Assembly: GCF_003586285.1 (NCBI RefSeq)
Contig: NZ_QUBR01000001.1
Coordinates: forward strand, 434,001 to 498,000
Direction: 5' to 3'
Length of the DNA stretch: 64,000 bases
Origin: Aeromicrobium endophyticum
GTDB taxonomy: Bacteria > Actinomycetota > Actinomycetes > Propionibacteriales > Nocardioidaceae
Shown here: positions 7,818-16,533 of the stretch, piece after piece
Position numbering within the stretch: the stretch's first letter is position 1
How the letters are laid out: the number at the start of each line of letters is the position of its first letter
Made by a program: the position numbers and the translations under genes
The notes under the pieces: model-generated
What the model saw: the letters and a program-made list of their open reading frames with translations, nothing else
Told to the model about the DNA's origin: nothing
Databases searched by the model: none

Positions 7818-9226
7818 GAGTCGAACCCCAGCCCGAGCCGGTCGAGCGTGCGGAGCAGCAGGTTGCGCTGCCCCTCGCGGTGGTCGGCGCGGTCGAGCGA
7901 CCACTTGGTGGCCTCGATACCGATCTTGGCGAACGGCTCGGGCGGGAACGGCAACGGCTTCTTGCGCACCATCTCGAGCTGCGTGCGCGGCGTGTCCGCA
8001 CCCGCGAGGCGGTCGAGCATCACCTCGGCGGCGAAGCGGGTGGCCGCCACGCCCAGGCCCGTGAAGCCGGCGGCGTACGCCACCCGGCCGCGTCGGGCGA
8101 GGCCGTGGAACGCGCAGAACTGCGTCGACGTGTCGATCGCGCCGGCCCACCGGTGGCTGAAGCCGAGGCCCTCGAGCTGCGGGAACGTCGTCAGGAAGTG
8201 TGACGCCAGCGTCCGGTACGACTGCTCGCGGTCCTCGTACTCCGGACGCACCCGGCGGCCGGCGTGGTAGACCGCGTCGTACCCGCCGTAGAGGATCCGG
8301 TTGTCGGCGGTCAGGCGCGAGTAGTGGAACTGGTTGGCCAGGTCGCTGAGGCCCTCGCGGCCGTGCCAGCCGATGTCGGCCATCTGCGCGTCGCTGAGCG
8401 GCTCGCTCATCAGCACGTAGTCGTACACCGGCACGGTCGACAGGCGCGACCGCCGCAGCAGCGGCCGGAAGACGTTGGTGCCCAGCGCGACCTTCTTGCT
8501 GCGCACGACGCCGCGCGCGGTCTCGACGTCGACGAGGGACGTGCGGGTGCGCAGATCCGTCACGGCGGAGTGCTCGAAGATCTCGACGCCGAGCTCGGAC
8601 GCGACGCGCGCCAGCTCGGACGCCAGGCGGCCCGGGTGAACCAGGGCGCAGTGGTGCCCGACCCGGCGTCCCGCGGCGAAGATCGGGCTGTTGATCGCCG
8701 TCCGGACGGCGTCGCCGTCGAGGTACTCGCCCTCGTCGGCCTCGCGCAGCCACTCCACCTGGTGGGGCTCGTAGGCCACCGACAGCGTGCCGGTGCGCTC
8801 GAGCTGGGCGTCCATGCCGAGCTCGGCGACGTCTCGCTCGATCGCGTCGAGGTTCTCCAGGCCCATCCGCTCCAGCGTGTCGAACTCGTCGGGCCAGCGC
8901 GTGCGTCCGTTCTCCTCGCCGTGCGTCAGGCTCGCCTCGGCGAACCCGCCGTTGCGGCCCGACGCGGCCCAGCCGATCGTCTGCGCCTCGAGCAGCACGA
9001 CGCGGGCGGACGGGTCGCGCCGCTTGGCCAGCACGGCCGTCCACAGCCCGGTGTAGCCGCCGCCGACGATCGTCAGGTCTGCTGCGTGCGCCGCCGTCAG
9101 CTGCGGGTAGGACGACTGCTGCACGTCCTCGAGCCAGAACACCGACTGCTTGGTCGACCGCAACGACTCGTCGATGGCTTTCGCGGTCGGCGCGTTCCGC
9201 TCGAAGACGGTGGAGTGCTTGCTCAT
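7814..9226 (-). CDS. FAD-dependent amine oxidoreductase (DadA/PuuB type)
   Basis: 470 residues of the D-amino-acid oxidase-like (DAO) family. The Rossmann motif LTIVGGGYTGLW starts near residue 52, followed by ARVVLLEAQTIGWAASGRNGGFAEA, typical of gamma-glutamylputrescine oxidase and related enzymes. The later block HRWAGAIDTSTQFCAFHG and the FAD-contact segment AYAAGFTGLGVAATRF are also present. It probably oxidises an amine or an N-acylated amine. The window holds no glutamylputrescine synthetase, so a true Puu pathway is not established. AGGA lies upstream of the chosen ATG. It follows mmsA by 13 bases and overlaps the cupin by four. Confidence 0.82.
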   Translation of the reverse strand: MSKHSTVFERNAPTAKAIDESLRSTKQSVFWLEDVQQSSYPQLTAAHAADLTIVGGGYTGLWTAVLAKRRDPSARVVLLEAQTIGWAASGRNGGFAEASLTHGEENGRTRWPDEFDTLERMGLENLDAIERDVAELGMDAQLERTGTLSVAYEPHQVEWLREADEGEYLDGDAVRTAINSPIFAAGRRVGHHCALVHPGRLASELARVASELGVEIFEHSAVTDLRTRTSLVDVETARGVVRSKKVALGTNVFRPLLRRSRLSTVPVYDYVLMSEPLSDAQMADIGWHGREGLSDLANQFHYSRLTADNRILYGGYDAVYHAGRRVRPEYEDREQSYRTLASHFLTTFPQLEGLGFSHRWAGAIDTSTQFCAFHGLARRGRVAYAAGFTGLGVAATRFAAEVMLDRLAGADTPRTQLEMVRKKPLPFPPEPFAKIGIEATKWSLDRADHREGQRNLLLRTLDRLGLGFDS

Positions 9227-9239
9227 GTGTCCTGCCTGC

Positions 9240-10745
9240 TCATGCGTTCTGGGGGAAGCCGAGGTTGATGCCGCCGTGGCTGGGGTCGAGCCACCGGGAC
9301 GTGACGACCTTGCCACGGGTGAAGAAGTGGACGCCCTCGGTGCCGTGGGCGTGGCTGTCGCCGAACAGCGAGTTCTTCCAGCCGCCGAAGGAGTAGTACG
9401 CCATCGGGACCGGGACGGGGACGTTGATGCCGATCATGCCGACCTCGACCTCGTTCTGGAACCGCCGTGCGGCTCCGCCGTCGTTGGTGAAGATCGCCGT
9501 GCCGTTGCCGTAGGGGTTGGCGTTGATCAGCGCGACGGCCTCGTCGTACGTGTCGACGCGCAGCACGGCGAGCACGGGGCCGAAGATCTCCTCGGTGTAG
9601 ATGCTCATGTCGGTCGTGACGTGGTCGAACAGCGTCGGGCCGACGAAGAAGCCCTCGCCGTCGGCGTCGGTCTCGGGGTTGCGACCGTCGACGACCAGCG
9701 TGGCCCCGGCGGCCTCGCCGGCGTCGACGAAGCCCGCCACGCGGTCGCGGGAGGCGGCGGTCACCAGAGGGCCCATGTCGCAGCCACGGGTGCCGTCGCC
9801 GGTGCGCAGCGCCTCGGCGCGGTCACGGATCTTGGCGACGAGCTCGTCGGCGATGTCGCCGACCGCGACGCACGCCGAGATCGCCATGCACCGCTCTCCG
9901 GCCGAGCCGAAGCCCGCGTTGATCGCCTGGTCGGCGGCGAGGTCGAGATCGGCGTCGGGCAGCACGATCATGTGGTTCTTCGCGCCGCCGAGGGCCTGGA
10001 CGCGCTTGCCGTGCGCCGTGCCCGTCTCGTAGACGTACTTCGCGATCGGGGTGGAGCCGACGAACGAGACGCTCTTGACGTCCGGGTGGGTCAGCAGCCC
10101 GTCGACCGCGACCTTGTCGCCGTGCAGGACGTTGAAGACACCGTCGGGCAGGCCCGCGTCCTTCCACAGCTGCGCGATCCAGTTGGCGGCGGTCGGCACC
10201 TTCTCGGACGGCTTGAGCACGACCGTGTTGCCGGCCGCGATCGCGATCGGGAAGAACCACATCGGCACCATCGCCGGGAAGTTGAACGGGCTGATGATCG
10301 CGACCGGCCCCAGCGGCTGACGCACCGAGTGCACGTCGACCTGGGTCGAGGCGTTCTCGGTGAAGCCGCCCTTGAGCAGGTGCGGGATGCCGCACGCGAA
10401 CTCCACGACCTCCTGGCCTCGAGCGACCTCGCCGGCCGCGTCCGACAGCACCTTGCCGTGCTCGGACGTGATGATCGCCGCCAGCTCGGGCGCCCGCTCG
10501 TTGAGCAGCTCGCGGAACCGGAACATGACCTGCACCCGCCGCGCGAGCGACGTGTCGCGCCACCCCGGGAACGCCGCCTTCGCGGCAGCGACCGCTGCCT
10601 GCACGTCGTCGGCGGCGGCCAGCGCGACGGTCGAGGTCACCTCTCCCGTCGCCGGATTCGTCACGTCGGCGGTGCGGTCGCCCGTTCCGGGCGTCGCGGC
10701 GCCGTCGATCCAGTGGGTCGTCTTCGTGCCGGGCTGAGTAGTCAC
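9240..10745 (-). CDS. mmsA: (methyl)malonate-semialdehyde dehydrogenase, CoA-acylating
   Basis: 501 residues of the MmsA/IolA class. The class marks are visible: SPFNFPAM (Asn155), GFGSAGERCMAIS (nucleophile Cys286) and replacement of the usual ELGG glutamate region by LGGAKNHM, together with EEIFGPVLAVLRVDTYDEA and MIGINVPVPVPMAYYSFGG. The enzyme turns malonate or methylmalonate semialdehyde plus CoA and NAD into acetyl-CoA or propionyl-CoA. As first gene of this operon it would take the semialdehyde formed by the aminotransferase. The start is GTG at 10745, with CAGACT six bases upstream and no Shine-Dalgarno, so it may be leaderless. It is divergent from pucR across about 100 bases. Confidence 0.92.
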   Translation of the reverse strand: MTTQPGTKTTHWIDGAATPGTGDRTADVTNPATGEVTSTVALAAADDVQAAVAAAKAAFPGWRDTSLARRVQVMFRFRELLNERAPELAAIITSEHGKVLSDAAGEVARGQEVVEFACGIPHLLKGGFTENASTQVDVHSVRQPLGPVAIISPFNFPAMVPMWFFPIAIAAGNTVVLKPSEKVPTAANWIAQLWKDAGLPDGVFNVLHGDKVAVDGLLTHPDVKSVSFVGSTPIAKYVYETGTAHGKRVQALGGAKNHMIVLPDADLDLAADQAINAGFGSAGERCMAISACVAVGDIADELVAKIRDRAEALRTGDGTRGCDMGPLVTAASRDRVAGFVDAGEAAGATLVVDGRNPETDADGEGFFVGPTLFDHVTTDMSIYTEEIFGPVLAVLRVDTYDEAVALINANPYGNGTAIFTNDGGAARRFQNEVEVGMIGINVPVPVPMAYYSFGGWKNSLFGDSHAHGTEGVHFFTRGKVVTSRWLDPSHGGINLGFPQNA

Positions 10746-10775
10746 CTGACCAGTCTGGGCGAGGACACCGTCGAG

Positions 10776-10824
10776 CGACACACGCACTGTGTCGTGCGAA
10801 TCGTCGATCTCGACACACAGTGTC
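10776..10824. promoter_or_regulatory. two GACAC/GTGTC palindromes in the mmsA-pucR gap
   Basis: CGACACA-CGCAC-TGTGTCG (10776-10794) and GACAC-ACA-GTGTC (10812-10824) sit in the short divergent intergenic region. Their half-sites agree, which points to one dimeric regulator, most simply the PucR-family protein encoded alongside. Binding is inferred, not shown. Confidence 0.55.
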
Positions 10825-10847
10825 AACCGGTGTCGTAGGCTCGCGGC

Positions 10848-12464
10848 GTGAGCGCCCCCACCCTTCGCACGATGCTGGCCATGCCGGCCCTGGCGGCCGG
10901 TCAGCCCGAGATCGTGGTCGGCGGACCGGGCCTGGACCGTCCGGTGCGGTGGGTCCACGTGGCCGAGGTGGCGGTGATGCGCGACCTGCTGGACGGGCAC
11001 GAGGTGGTGCTGACGACGGGCCTGCCCTTCACGGCCGACGACGCCGATCCGTCCGGATTCGTGCGTCAGCTGGTCGAGGCCGAGGCACGCGGTCTGGTCG
11101 TCGAGCTGGGAAGCCAGCTGCCGTCCGTGCCGCGCGAGGTCGTCGCCGAGGCGCGCCGACTCGACCTGCCCCTGATCGCGCTCCACGCGCCGATCAAGTT
11201 CGTCGAGGTCACCGAGGCCGTCCACCGGGTGATCGTCGGCGAGCAGTACCGCGGCCTGGCGTTCGCCCAGGAGACGCACGAGGTGTTCACCGAGCTCAGC
11301 CTCGACAGCGCCGACTCCGCGACGATCGTGACGCGGGCCGCCACGCTCATCGACGAGCCCGTCGTGCTGGAGGACGCCGGCCGGCGCGTCGTCGCCGTGG
11401 CGTCGCACGACAGCCCTCCCCGCGACGTGCTGGCGCGGTGGGCGGAGCGATCCCGTGCGGCACCCGTCCTCGACCGCCCCGGCACCACGGGGCCCGAGCA
11501 CTGGCTGACCTGCCCCGTCGGCCTGCGCGGATCGGCCTGGGGACGGCTCGTCGCGCCCCAAGGTGCCGCCGATCCCGTCGAGACCGCCGTCGTCCTGCAA
11601 CGCGCCGCCCAGGCCCTCCAGCTCTCGCGACTCGTGCAGCGCGACGTGGCCGGGCTGCAGTTCCAGGCCAGGGAGTCGCTGCTGCTCGACCTCATGGAGT
11701 CGCGCGTGACCGACGAGGTGGACGCGATCGCCCGCGCACGTGCCCTGGGGATGTCGCCGCAGCCGTCGTACCTGCCGGTCGTCGCTCACTTCGGCGCCAC
11801 CGCGGCGGCCGACCAGATCGTCCGGCAGCGGCGGGCCCGCGCACAGCTCGAGGCCATCAGCGAGGCAGCCCGCACGGCGAGGATCGACGTCGTCGCCGGC
11901 GGCGTCGCCGACGGTCAGGTCGGCCTGGTCGTCGCGCTCCGGTCGGCCACCGCGGAGGACGCCACCCTCGACGCCCTGTCGAGGGCCCTGGGGTCACGCC
12001 AGGGCACGCGTCAGCCCGCCACCTTGGGCGTCGGTCCGGTGTCGTCCTCGCTCGTCGCCGCCACGGCGCAGCTGCGCACCACGATGCACATCGCCTCCGC
12101 GGGGCACCTGCTGCCCGGCACCACGCGCCCCTGGTACCGATCGACCGACGTCCGCCTGCGGGGCCTGGTCGCCCAGCTGCAGGACGACGACCGGGTCGTG
12201 GCGTTCACCGAGTCCGAGCTCGGACCCCTCCTGGCGCACGACGGCACGAGCCGCGACGACCTGCTCGCGGTGCTGAGGTCGTTCGTGCGGCTCGGCGGCA
12301 ACAAGGCGGCCGTGGCCGAGCACGCCCACCTCAGCCGTCAGGCGCTGTACGGACGCCTGCGCCGCATCGAGAGCATCCTCGGCGTCGACCTGGACGACGC
12401 CGAGTCGGCGATGTCGCTGGGTCTCGCGCTGCTGGTCCACGACCTGCGCGCCGGCGTGCGCTGA
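10848..12464 (+). CDS. PucR-family transcriptional regulator
   Basis: 538 residues with PucR architecture. The N-terminal PucR domain starts TLRTMLAMPALAAGQPEIVVGG and includes VRWVHVAEV and LTTGLPF. A central GGDEF-like/CdaR region follows. A C-terminal HTH_30 segment over the last 75 residues reads SFVRLGGNKAAVAEHAHLSRQALYGRLRR. Such proteins sense nitrogen metabolites and activate adjacent catabolic operons. It is divergent from the amine operon and is the natural regulator of it. The GTG start has TAGGCT (10836-10841) six bases upstream and no Shine-Dalgarno, so it is probably leaderless. Confidence 0.88.
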   Translation: MSAPTLRTMLAMPALAAGQPEIVVGGPGLDRPVRWVHVAEVAVMRDLLDGHEVVLTTGLPFTADDADPSGFVRQLVEAEARGLVVELGSQLPSVPREVVAEARRLDLPLIALHAPIKFVEVTEAVHRVIVGEQYRGLAFAQETHEVFTELSLDSADSATIVTRAATLIDEPVVLEDAGRRVVAVASHDSPPRDVLARWAERSRAAPVLDRPGTTGPEHWLTCPVGLRGSAWGRLVAPQGAADPVETAVVLQRAAQALQLSRLVQRDVAGLQFQARESLLLDLMESRVTDEVDAIARARALGMSPQPSYLPVVAHFGATAAADQIVRQRRARAQLEAISEAARTARIDVVAGGVADGQVGLVVALRSATAEDATLDALSRALGSRQGTRQPATLGVGPVSSSLVAATAQLRTTMHIASAGHLLPGTTRPWYRSTDVRLRGLVAQLQDDDRVVAFTESELGPLLAHDGTSRDDLLAVLRSFVRLGGNKAAVAEHAHLSRQALYGRLRRIESILGVDLDDAESAMSLGLALLVHDLRAGVR

Positions 12465-12489
12465 GGCGCGCGCGGGCCTGCGCTGCACC

Positions 12490-13677
12490 TCAGCGGAACG
12501 CGGGGATCCCCGTCATCGCCTGACCGATCGACAGCGCGTGCATCTCGGACGTCCCCTCGTAGGTCAGCACCGACTCGAGGTTGTTCATGTGCCGGATCAC
12601 CGGGTACTCCAGGCTGATGCCGTTGGCGCCGAGGATCGTGCGGGCCGTGCGACAGACGTCGAGGGCCTCACGGACGTTGTTGAGCTTGCCCAGGCTGACC
12701 TCGACGGGCAGCAGGCCCCCGGCGTCCTTGGCCCGGCCGAGGTGCAGCGCCAGCAGGGTGCCCTTGACGACCTCGAGGGTCATGTCGGCGATCTTGGCCT
12801 GCGTCAGCTGAAAGCCCGCGATCGGCTTGCCGAACTGGCTGCGCTGCCCGGCGTACTCCAGGGCGCACTGCAGCGATGCACGGGCGGCACCCATCGAGCC
12901 CCACACGATGCCGTAGCGGGCCTCGTTGAGACACGTCAGCGGTCCCTTGAGCCCGACCACGCCGGGCAGCACGGCATCGGCCGGCAGGCGGACACCCTCG
13001 AGCACGAGCTCGCTGGTGACGGACGCGCGCAGCGACATCTTGTGCTTGATCAGCGGGGCGCTGAAGCCGGGAGTGTCGGTCGGCACGACGAAGCCGCGGA
13101 TGCCCTCGTCGGTCTGGGCCCACACGACCGCGACGTCGGCGACCGAGCCGTTGGTGATCCACATCTTGCGGGCGTCGAGCACCCAGTCGTCGCCGTCCTT
13201 GCGGGCACGGCTGCGCATCGAGACCGGGTCGGAGCCCGAGTCGGGCTCGGTCAGGCCGAAGCAGCCGATCGCCCGCCCGGCCGCCATCTCGGGCAGCCAC
13301 TGGTTCTTCTGCTCCTCGGAGCCCCAGTGGTGGATCGCGAACATCGCCAGCGAGCCCTGCACCGACACCAGCGACCGCAGGCCCGAGTCGGTCGCCTCGA
13401 GCTCGAGGCACGCGAGGCCGTACTCCGTGGCCGTCATGCCGGGGCAGCCGTAGCCGTCGAGGTGCATACCGAGCACGCCCAGCGTGCCCAGCTCGACGGC
13501 CAGCTCGCGGACGTCCGGCAGCTCGCCCTGCTCGAACCACGTCGCGACGTGCGGCTCGACGCGGTCGTCGCAGAACCGGCGGACGGCGTCGCGCACGTCG
13601 CGCTCCTGCTGGCTCAGCACCAGGTCGATGCCGGCGGGGTCGCTGACGGAGAAGGTGCGGCGAGACGAGGCGGTCAT
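12490..13677 (-). CDS. gcdH: glutaryl-CoA dehydrogenase-like acyl-CoA dehydrogenase
   Basis: 395 residues of the FAD acyl-CoA dehydrogenase family, closest in pattern to glutaryl-CoA dehydrogenase. Visible are CFGLTEPDSGSDP (FAD and substrate), KMWITNGSVADVAVVWA, RSQFGKPIAGFQLTQAKIA, ARTILGANGIS and, near the C-terminus, LTYEGTSEMHALSIG with the catalytic base Glu (about 374). Glutaryl-CoA is oxidised and decarboxylated to crotonyl-CoA in lysine and related degradation. AAGGAAG upstream of the ATG fixes the start. It follows the second nuo operon by 43 bases on the same strand, so cotranscription is possible though functionally unexplained. Confidence 0.85.
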   Translation of the reverse strand: MTASSRRTFSVSDPAGIDLVLSQQERDVRDAVRRFCDDRVEPHVATWFEQGELPDVRELAVELGTLGVLGMHLDGYGCPGMTATEYGLACLELEATDSGLRSLVSVQGSLAMFAIHHWGSEEQKNQWLPEMAAGRAIGCFGLTEPDSGSDPVSMRSRARKDGDDWVLDARKMWITNGSVADVAVVWAQTDEGIRGFVVPTDTPGFSAPLIKHKMSLRASVTSELVLEGVRLPADAVLPGVVGLKGPLTCLNEARYGIVWGSMGAARASLQCALEYAGQRSQFGKPIAGFQLTQAKIADMTLEVVKGTLLALHLGRAKDAGGLLPVEVSLGKLNNVREALDVCRTARTILGANGISLEYPVIRHMNNLESVLTYEGTSEMHALSIGQAMTGIPAFR

Positions 13678-13720
13678 GGGGCTTCCTTCGATCGGGGTGG
13701 GTCTGTGCTCGGGACCGAGG

Positions 13721-15118
13721 TCACGGCAGGTGCGAGAGCAACAGGTCGGGCCACGCGCTGAGCACCACCAGCGTCGCACTGCCGATCAGCACCGTCGACT
13801 TGGCGAACCGGACGGAGATCGGCGGGGACGGGCTGACGTACGGCTCTCCCTCGGCGCGGCCGCACAGCGTGACGACGAGCCGGAGGTAGTACGCGAGCCC
13901 GAGCATGACGTTGACGCCCATCACCACCGCGAGCCACACGTGGTCGTCGAGCACGACCGGACGGATCACGACGACCTTGGTCACGAGGCCGATCACGGCC
14001 GGCGGGAAGCCGGCGAGCGTCAGCGCCGCGAGCACGAGCGGGATGCCCATCCACGGGTCGTTGCGGGCCATGCCGCGCAGATCGGCCAGGCGGGTGCTGC
14101 CGCGCAGCCGCAGCACGACGGCGAGGGCCGCGAACGCCACGAGGTTCGCCAGGGCGTAGACCGCGACGTACTGCACCGGCGCCGACAGCCCGTACGGTCC
14201 CGAGACCGCCACCACGGGCGCCAGCATGAAGCCGGCCTGGGCGATCGACGACCAGGCCAGCAGGCCGACCGCATCGTCCTGCCGCAGCGCACCGAGGTTG
14301 CCGATCGTCATCGTGACCGCTGCGACGACCGCGACGACGGGGCCCCACGCGTCGTGGGCCCCGGGGAGCGCCTCGGCCAGCAGCACGAGCAGCGCCCCGA
14401 GCGAGGCTGCCTTCGACACCGCCGACAGGAAGCCCGCGACCATCACCGACGTGCCGCCGTAGGCGTCGGGGACCCACGCGTGGAACGGCACCGCACCCAG
14501 CTTGAACAGCAGGCCCACGACGGTCAGCACGACCGCGACCGAGACCACGCTGCCCGGCACGTCCGGGTCGACCAGCGCCTCGCGCAGCCCGGCGTACTCG
14601 AGCGTGCCGGTGACGCCGTACAGCAGCGAGACACCCATCAGGGTGATCGCCGTCGAGACCACCGACGCCAGGAAGAAGGTCCACGCCGACCGGATCGCGG
14701 CACGGTCGCCCTGGCGCAGCCCCACCAGCGCGATCGACGGCAGCGACAGCAGCTCGAGCGCCACCACGAGGGTCACGACGTCGCGGGCGCTCACCACCAC
14801 CAGGGCTCCGGCGGACGCGCTCATGAGCAGGAAGTGGTACTCCCCCGGCGGCATGGCGTTCTCGAAGTTCATGACGTTCGACGCCACGACGACGAACAGC
14901 GTGCCGAGCAGCACGACGAGCGAGAAGGCGAACGGAGCCCCGGTGGCGTCCTCGCGCAGCAGCTCGGCGATGCCGGCCAGCACCGCCGCGGTCGCTGGCA
15001 GGCCCGAGCCCAGCCACGTGCGCCGGGAGTAGGAGGCGTCGACGACCAGCGCCACGAGGGCGCCGATCATCACGACGGTCGCGGGGCCGGCGACCGTCCA
15101 GTCGACAGGGATGGTCAT
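13721..15118 (-). CDS. nuoN2: NuoN-like subunit of the second complex I operon
   Basis: 465-residue antiporter-like membrane subunit with about 14 hydrophobic segments. Family motifs are VALELLSLPSIALVGL (membrane glutamate), LLFKLGAVPFHAWVPDAYGG (lysine in the proton path) and LLAWSSIAQAGFMLAP. It pumps protons in complex I-type enzymes. It is last in the reduced nuoABCHIJKLMN operon and overlaps nuoM2 as ATGA. It is shorter than the NuoN of the complete operon (539 residues), lacking part of the N-terminus. Confidence 0.88.
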   Translation of the reverse strand: MTIPVDWTVAGPATVVMIGALVALVVDASYSRRTWLGSGLPATAAVLAGIAELLREDATGAPFAFSLVVLLGTLFVVVASNVMNFENAMPPGEYHFLLMSASAGALVVVSARDVVTLVVALELLSLPSIALVGLRQGDRAAIRSAWTFFLASVVSTAITLMGVSLLYGVTGTLEYAGLREALVDPDVPGSVVSVAVVLTVVGLLFKLGAVPFHAWVPDAYGGTSVMVAGFLSAVSKAASLGALLVLLAEALPGAHDAWGPVVAVVAAVTMTIGNLGALRQDDAVGLLAWSSIAQAGFMLAPVVAVSGPYGLSAPVQYVAVYALANLVAFAALAVVLRLRGSTRLADLRGMARNDPWMGIPLVLAALTLAGFPPAVIGLVTKVVVIRPVVLDDHVWLAVVMGVNVMLGLAYYLRLVVTLCGRAEGEPYVSPSPPISVRFAKSTVLIGSATLVVLSAWPDLLLSHLP

Positions 15119-16533
15119 CGCAGCACCCCGGCGGACAGCGGCTGGACGACGTCGAGCAGCAGCTGGGGCGCGAGGCCGAGGACGACGACAGCGGCGACGA
15201 GCGCGCCCATCACGACGGCCTCGCGCACCTCGAGGTCGCGGTCGGCGTCGGACGGGACCGGCTCACCCTGGGCGAGCAGGCGCACCGCGCGCACGACGTA
15301 GGCCGTCGTGAGGGCGATGCCCAGCAGTGCCAGGCCCAGGCCCGTCCAGGCGACCGGACGGCTCAGCACCTCGCCGACGTCGTAGGCGGCGCGCAGCGAC
15401 AGCACCTCGCCCCAGAAGCCGGCGAGGCCGGGCAGACCGAGCGTCGCCACCGCCGCCAGCACGAACGTCACGGCGAGCCACGGCGTGCGCGCGTAGAGGC
15501 CGCGGCCGATGCGCGTCATCGAGGTGGTGCCGTAGCGGTCCTTCATCGAGCCGGCGGCGAAGAACAGCAGCCCCGTCACGACGCCGTGCGCCACCGACCC
15601 GAACACCGCGGCAGCCACACCGACGTCGCTGCGGGTCGCCACCGCCAGCACGACGAAGCCCATGTGCCCGATGCTCGAGTAGGCGATGAGCCGCTTGAGG
15701 TCGTCCTGGGCGTAGCAGGCCAGCGCCGACCAGACGATGCCGAACGCCCCGGTCACCGCGAGGTAGGGCGCCACGACGCCGATGTGGTCGGACGGCTCCA
15801 CGAACACGAGCAGGCCGTACGTGCCGAGCTTGAGGAACACCGAGGCCAGTAGCACCGAGCCCACGGTCGGGGCGGCGCTGTGGGCATCGGGCAGCCAGGT
15901 GTGCAGCGGGACGATCGGCGTCTTGACCGCGAAGCCCAGCGTGATCAGCACGACCGCGACGGCGTCGGGGCGGATGTCGATCAGCTCGAGGCTGCCTCCG
16001 CGGACCGCGCCGATCACGATGCCGACCAGCAGCAGGGCCGAGCCGGTGACGGTGAACAGCAGGAAGCGGGTCGCCGCCCGTCGGGCGTCGCCCGTGCCCC
16101 ACAGCGCGATCACGAACCACATCGGGATGAGGGCCAGCTCGAAGAAGACGAACAGCAGCAGCGCGTCGAGCGAGCTGAACACGCCGAGCGCCGAGGCGCT
16201 GACGACGAGCACCAGCCCGACCAAGGCCGGGGCGGTGTCGTCGGCGACGAGCCACAGGCAGCAGAGCAGGCCGATGAACGCCGTCATCAGTGCGAACGGC
16301 CACGACACGGCCGTGACGCCGAGCTGCAGGCGGGCGCCGAGCGGCTCGATCCAGGGGGCGTCCACCCGGCCCGAGACTCCCTCGCTGCCCTCCCAGACCA
16401 GCGCATAGAGCGCCAGCGTCACCGCCATGGCGGCGGCTCCGGCCCACGCAGCGACACGTGAGGGCACGAAGCGGCGGGCGAGCACCAACAGCACGCCGAC
16501 GGCGAACGGGACGGCCAGGGCGACGACGATCAC
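15115..16533 (-). CDS. nuoM2: NuoM-like subunit of the second complex I operon
   Basis: 472-residue antiporter-like subunit. Key membrane residues are kept: FFELALIPMWFVIALWG (Glu) and [20 protein letters not shown] (Lys), then DDLKRLIAYSSIGHMGFVVL. These residues form the proton half-channels of NuoM, so the subunit looks functional. Its GTG start overlaps the nuoL2 stop as GTGA, so it is translationally coupled. It is smaller than NuoM of the complete operon (519 residues). Confidence 0.9.
   Translation of the reverse strand: MIVVALAVPFAVGVLLVLARRFVPSRVAAWAGAAAMAVTLALYALVWEGSEGVSGRVDAPWIEPLGARLQLGVTAVSWPFALMTAFIGLLCCLWLVADDTAPALVGLVLVVSASALGVFSSLDALLLFVFFELALIPMWFVIALWGTGDARRAATRFLLFTVTGSALLLVGIVIGAVRGGSLELIDIRPDAVAVVLITLGFAVKTPIVPLHTWLPDAHSAAPTVGSVLLASVFLKLGTYGLLVFVEPSDHIGVVAPYLAVTGAFGIVWSALACYAQDDLKRLIAYSSIGHMGFVVLAVATRSDVGVAAAVFGSVAHGVVTGLLFFAAGSMKDRYGTTSMTRIGRGLYARTPWLAVTFVLAAVATLGLPGLAGFWGEVLSLRAAYDVGEVLSRPVAWTGLGLALLGIALTTAYVVRAVRLLAQGEPVPSDADRDLEVREAVVMGALVAAVVVLGLAPQLLLDVVQPLSAGVLR

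Noticed and set aside
10746..11789. Upstream extension of the mmsA frame through pucR
   Set aside because: The frame stays open by GC bias only; MmsA homology starts at GTG 10745 and pucR is well supported on the other strand.
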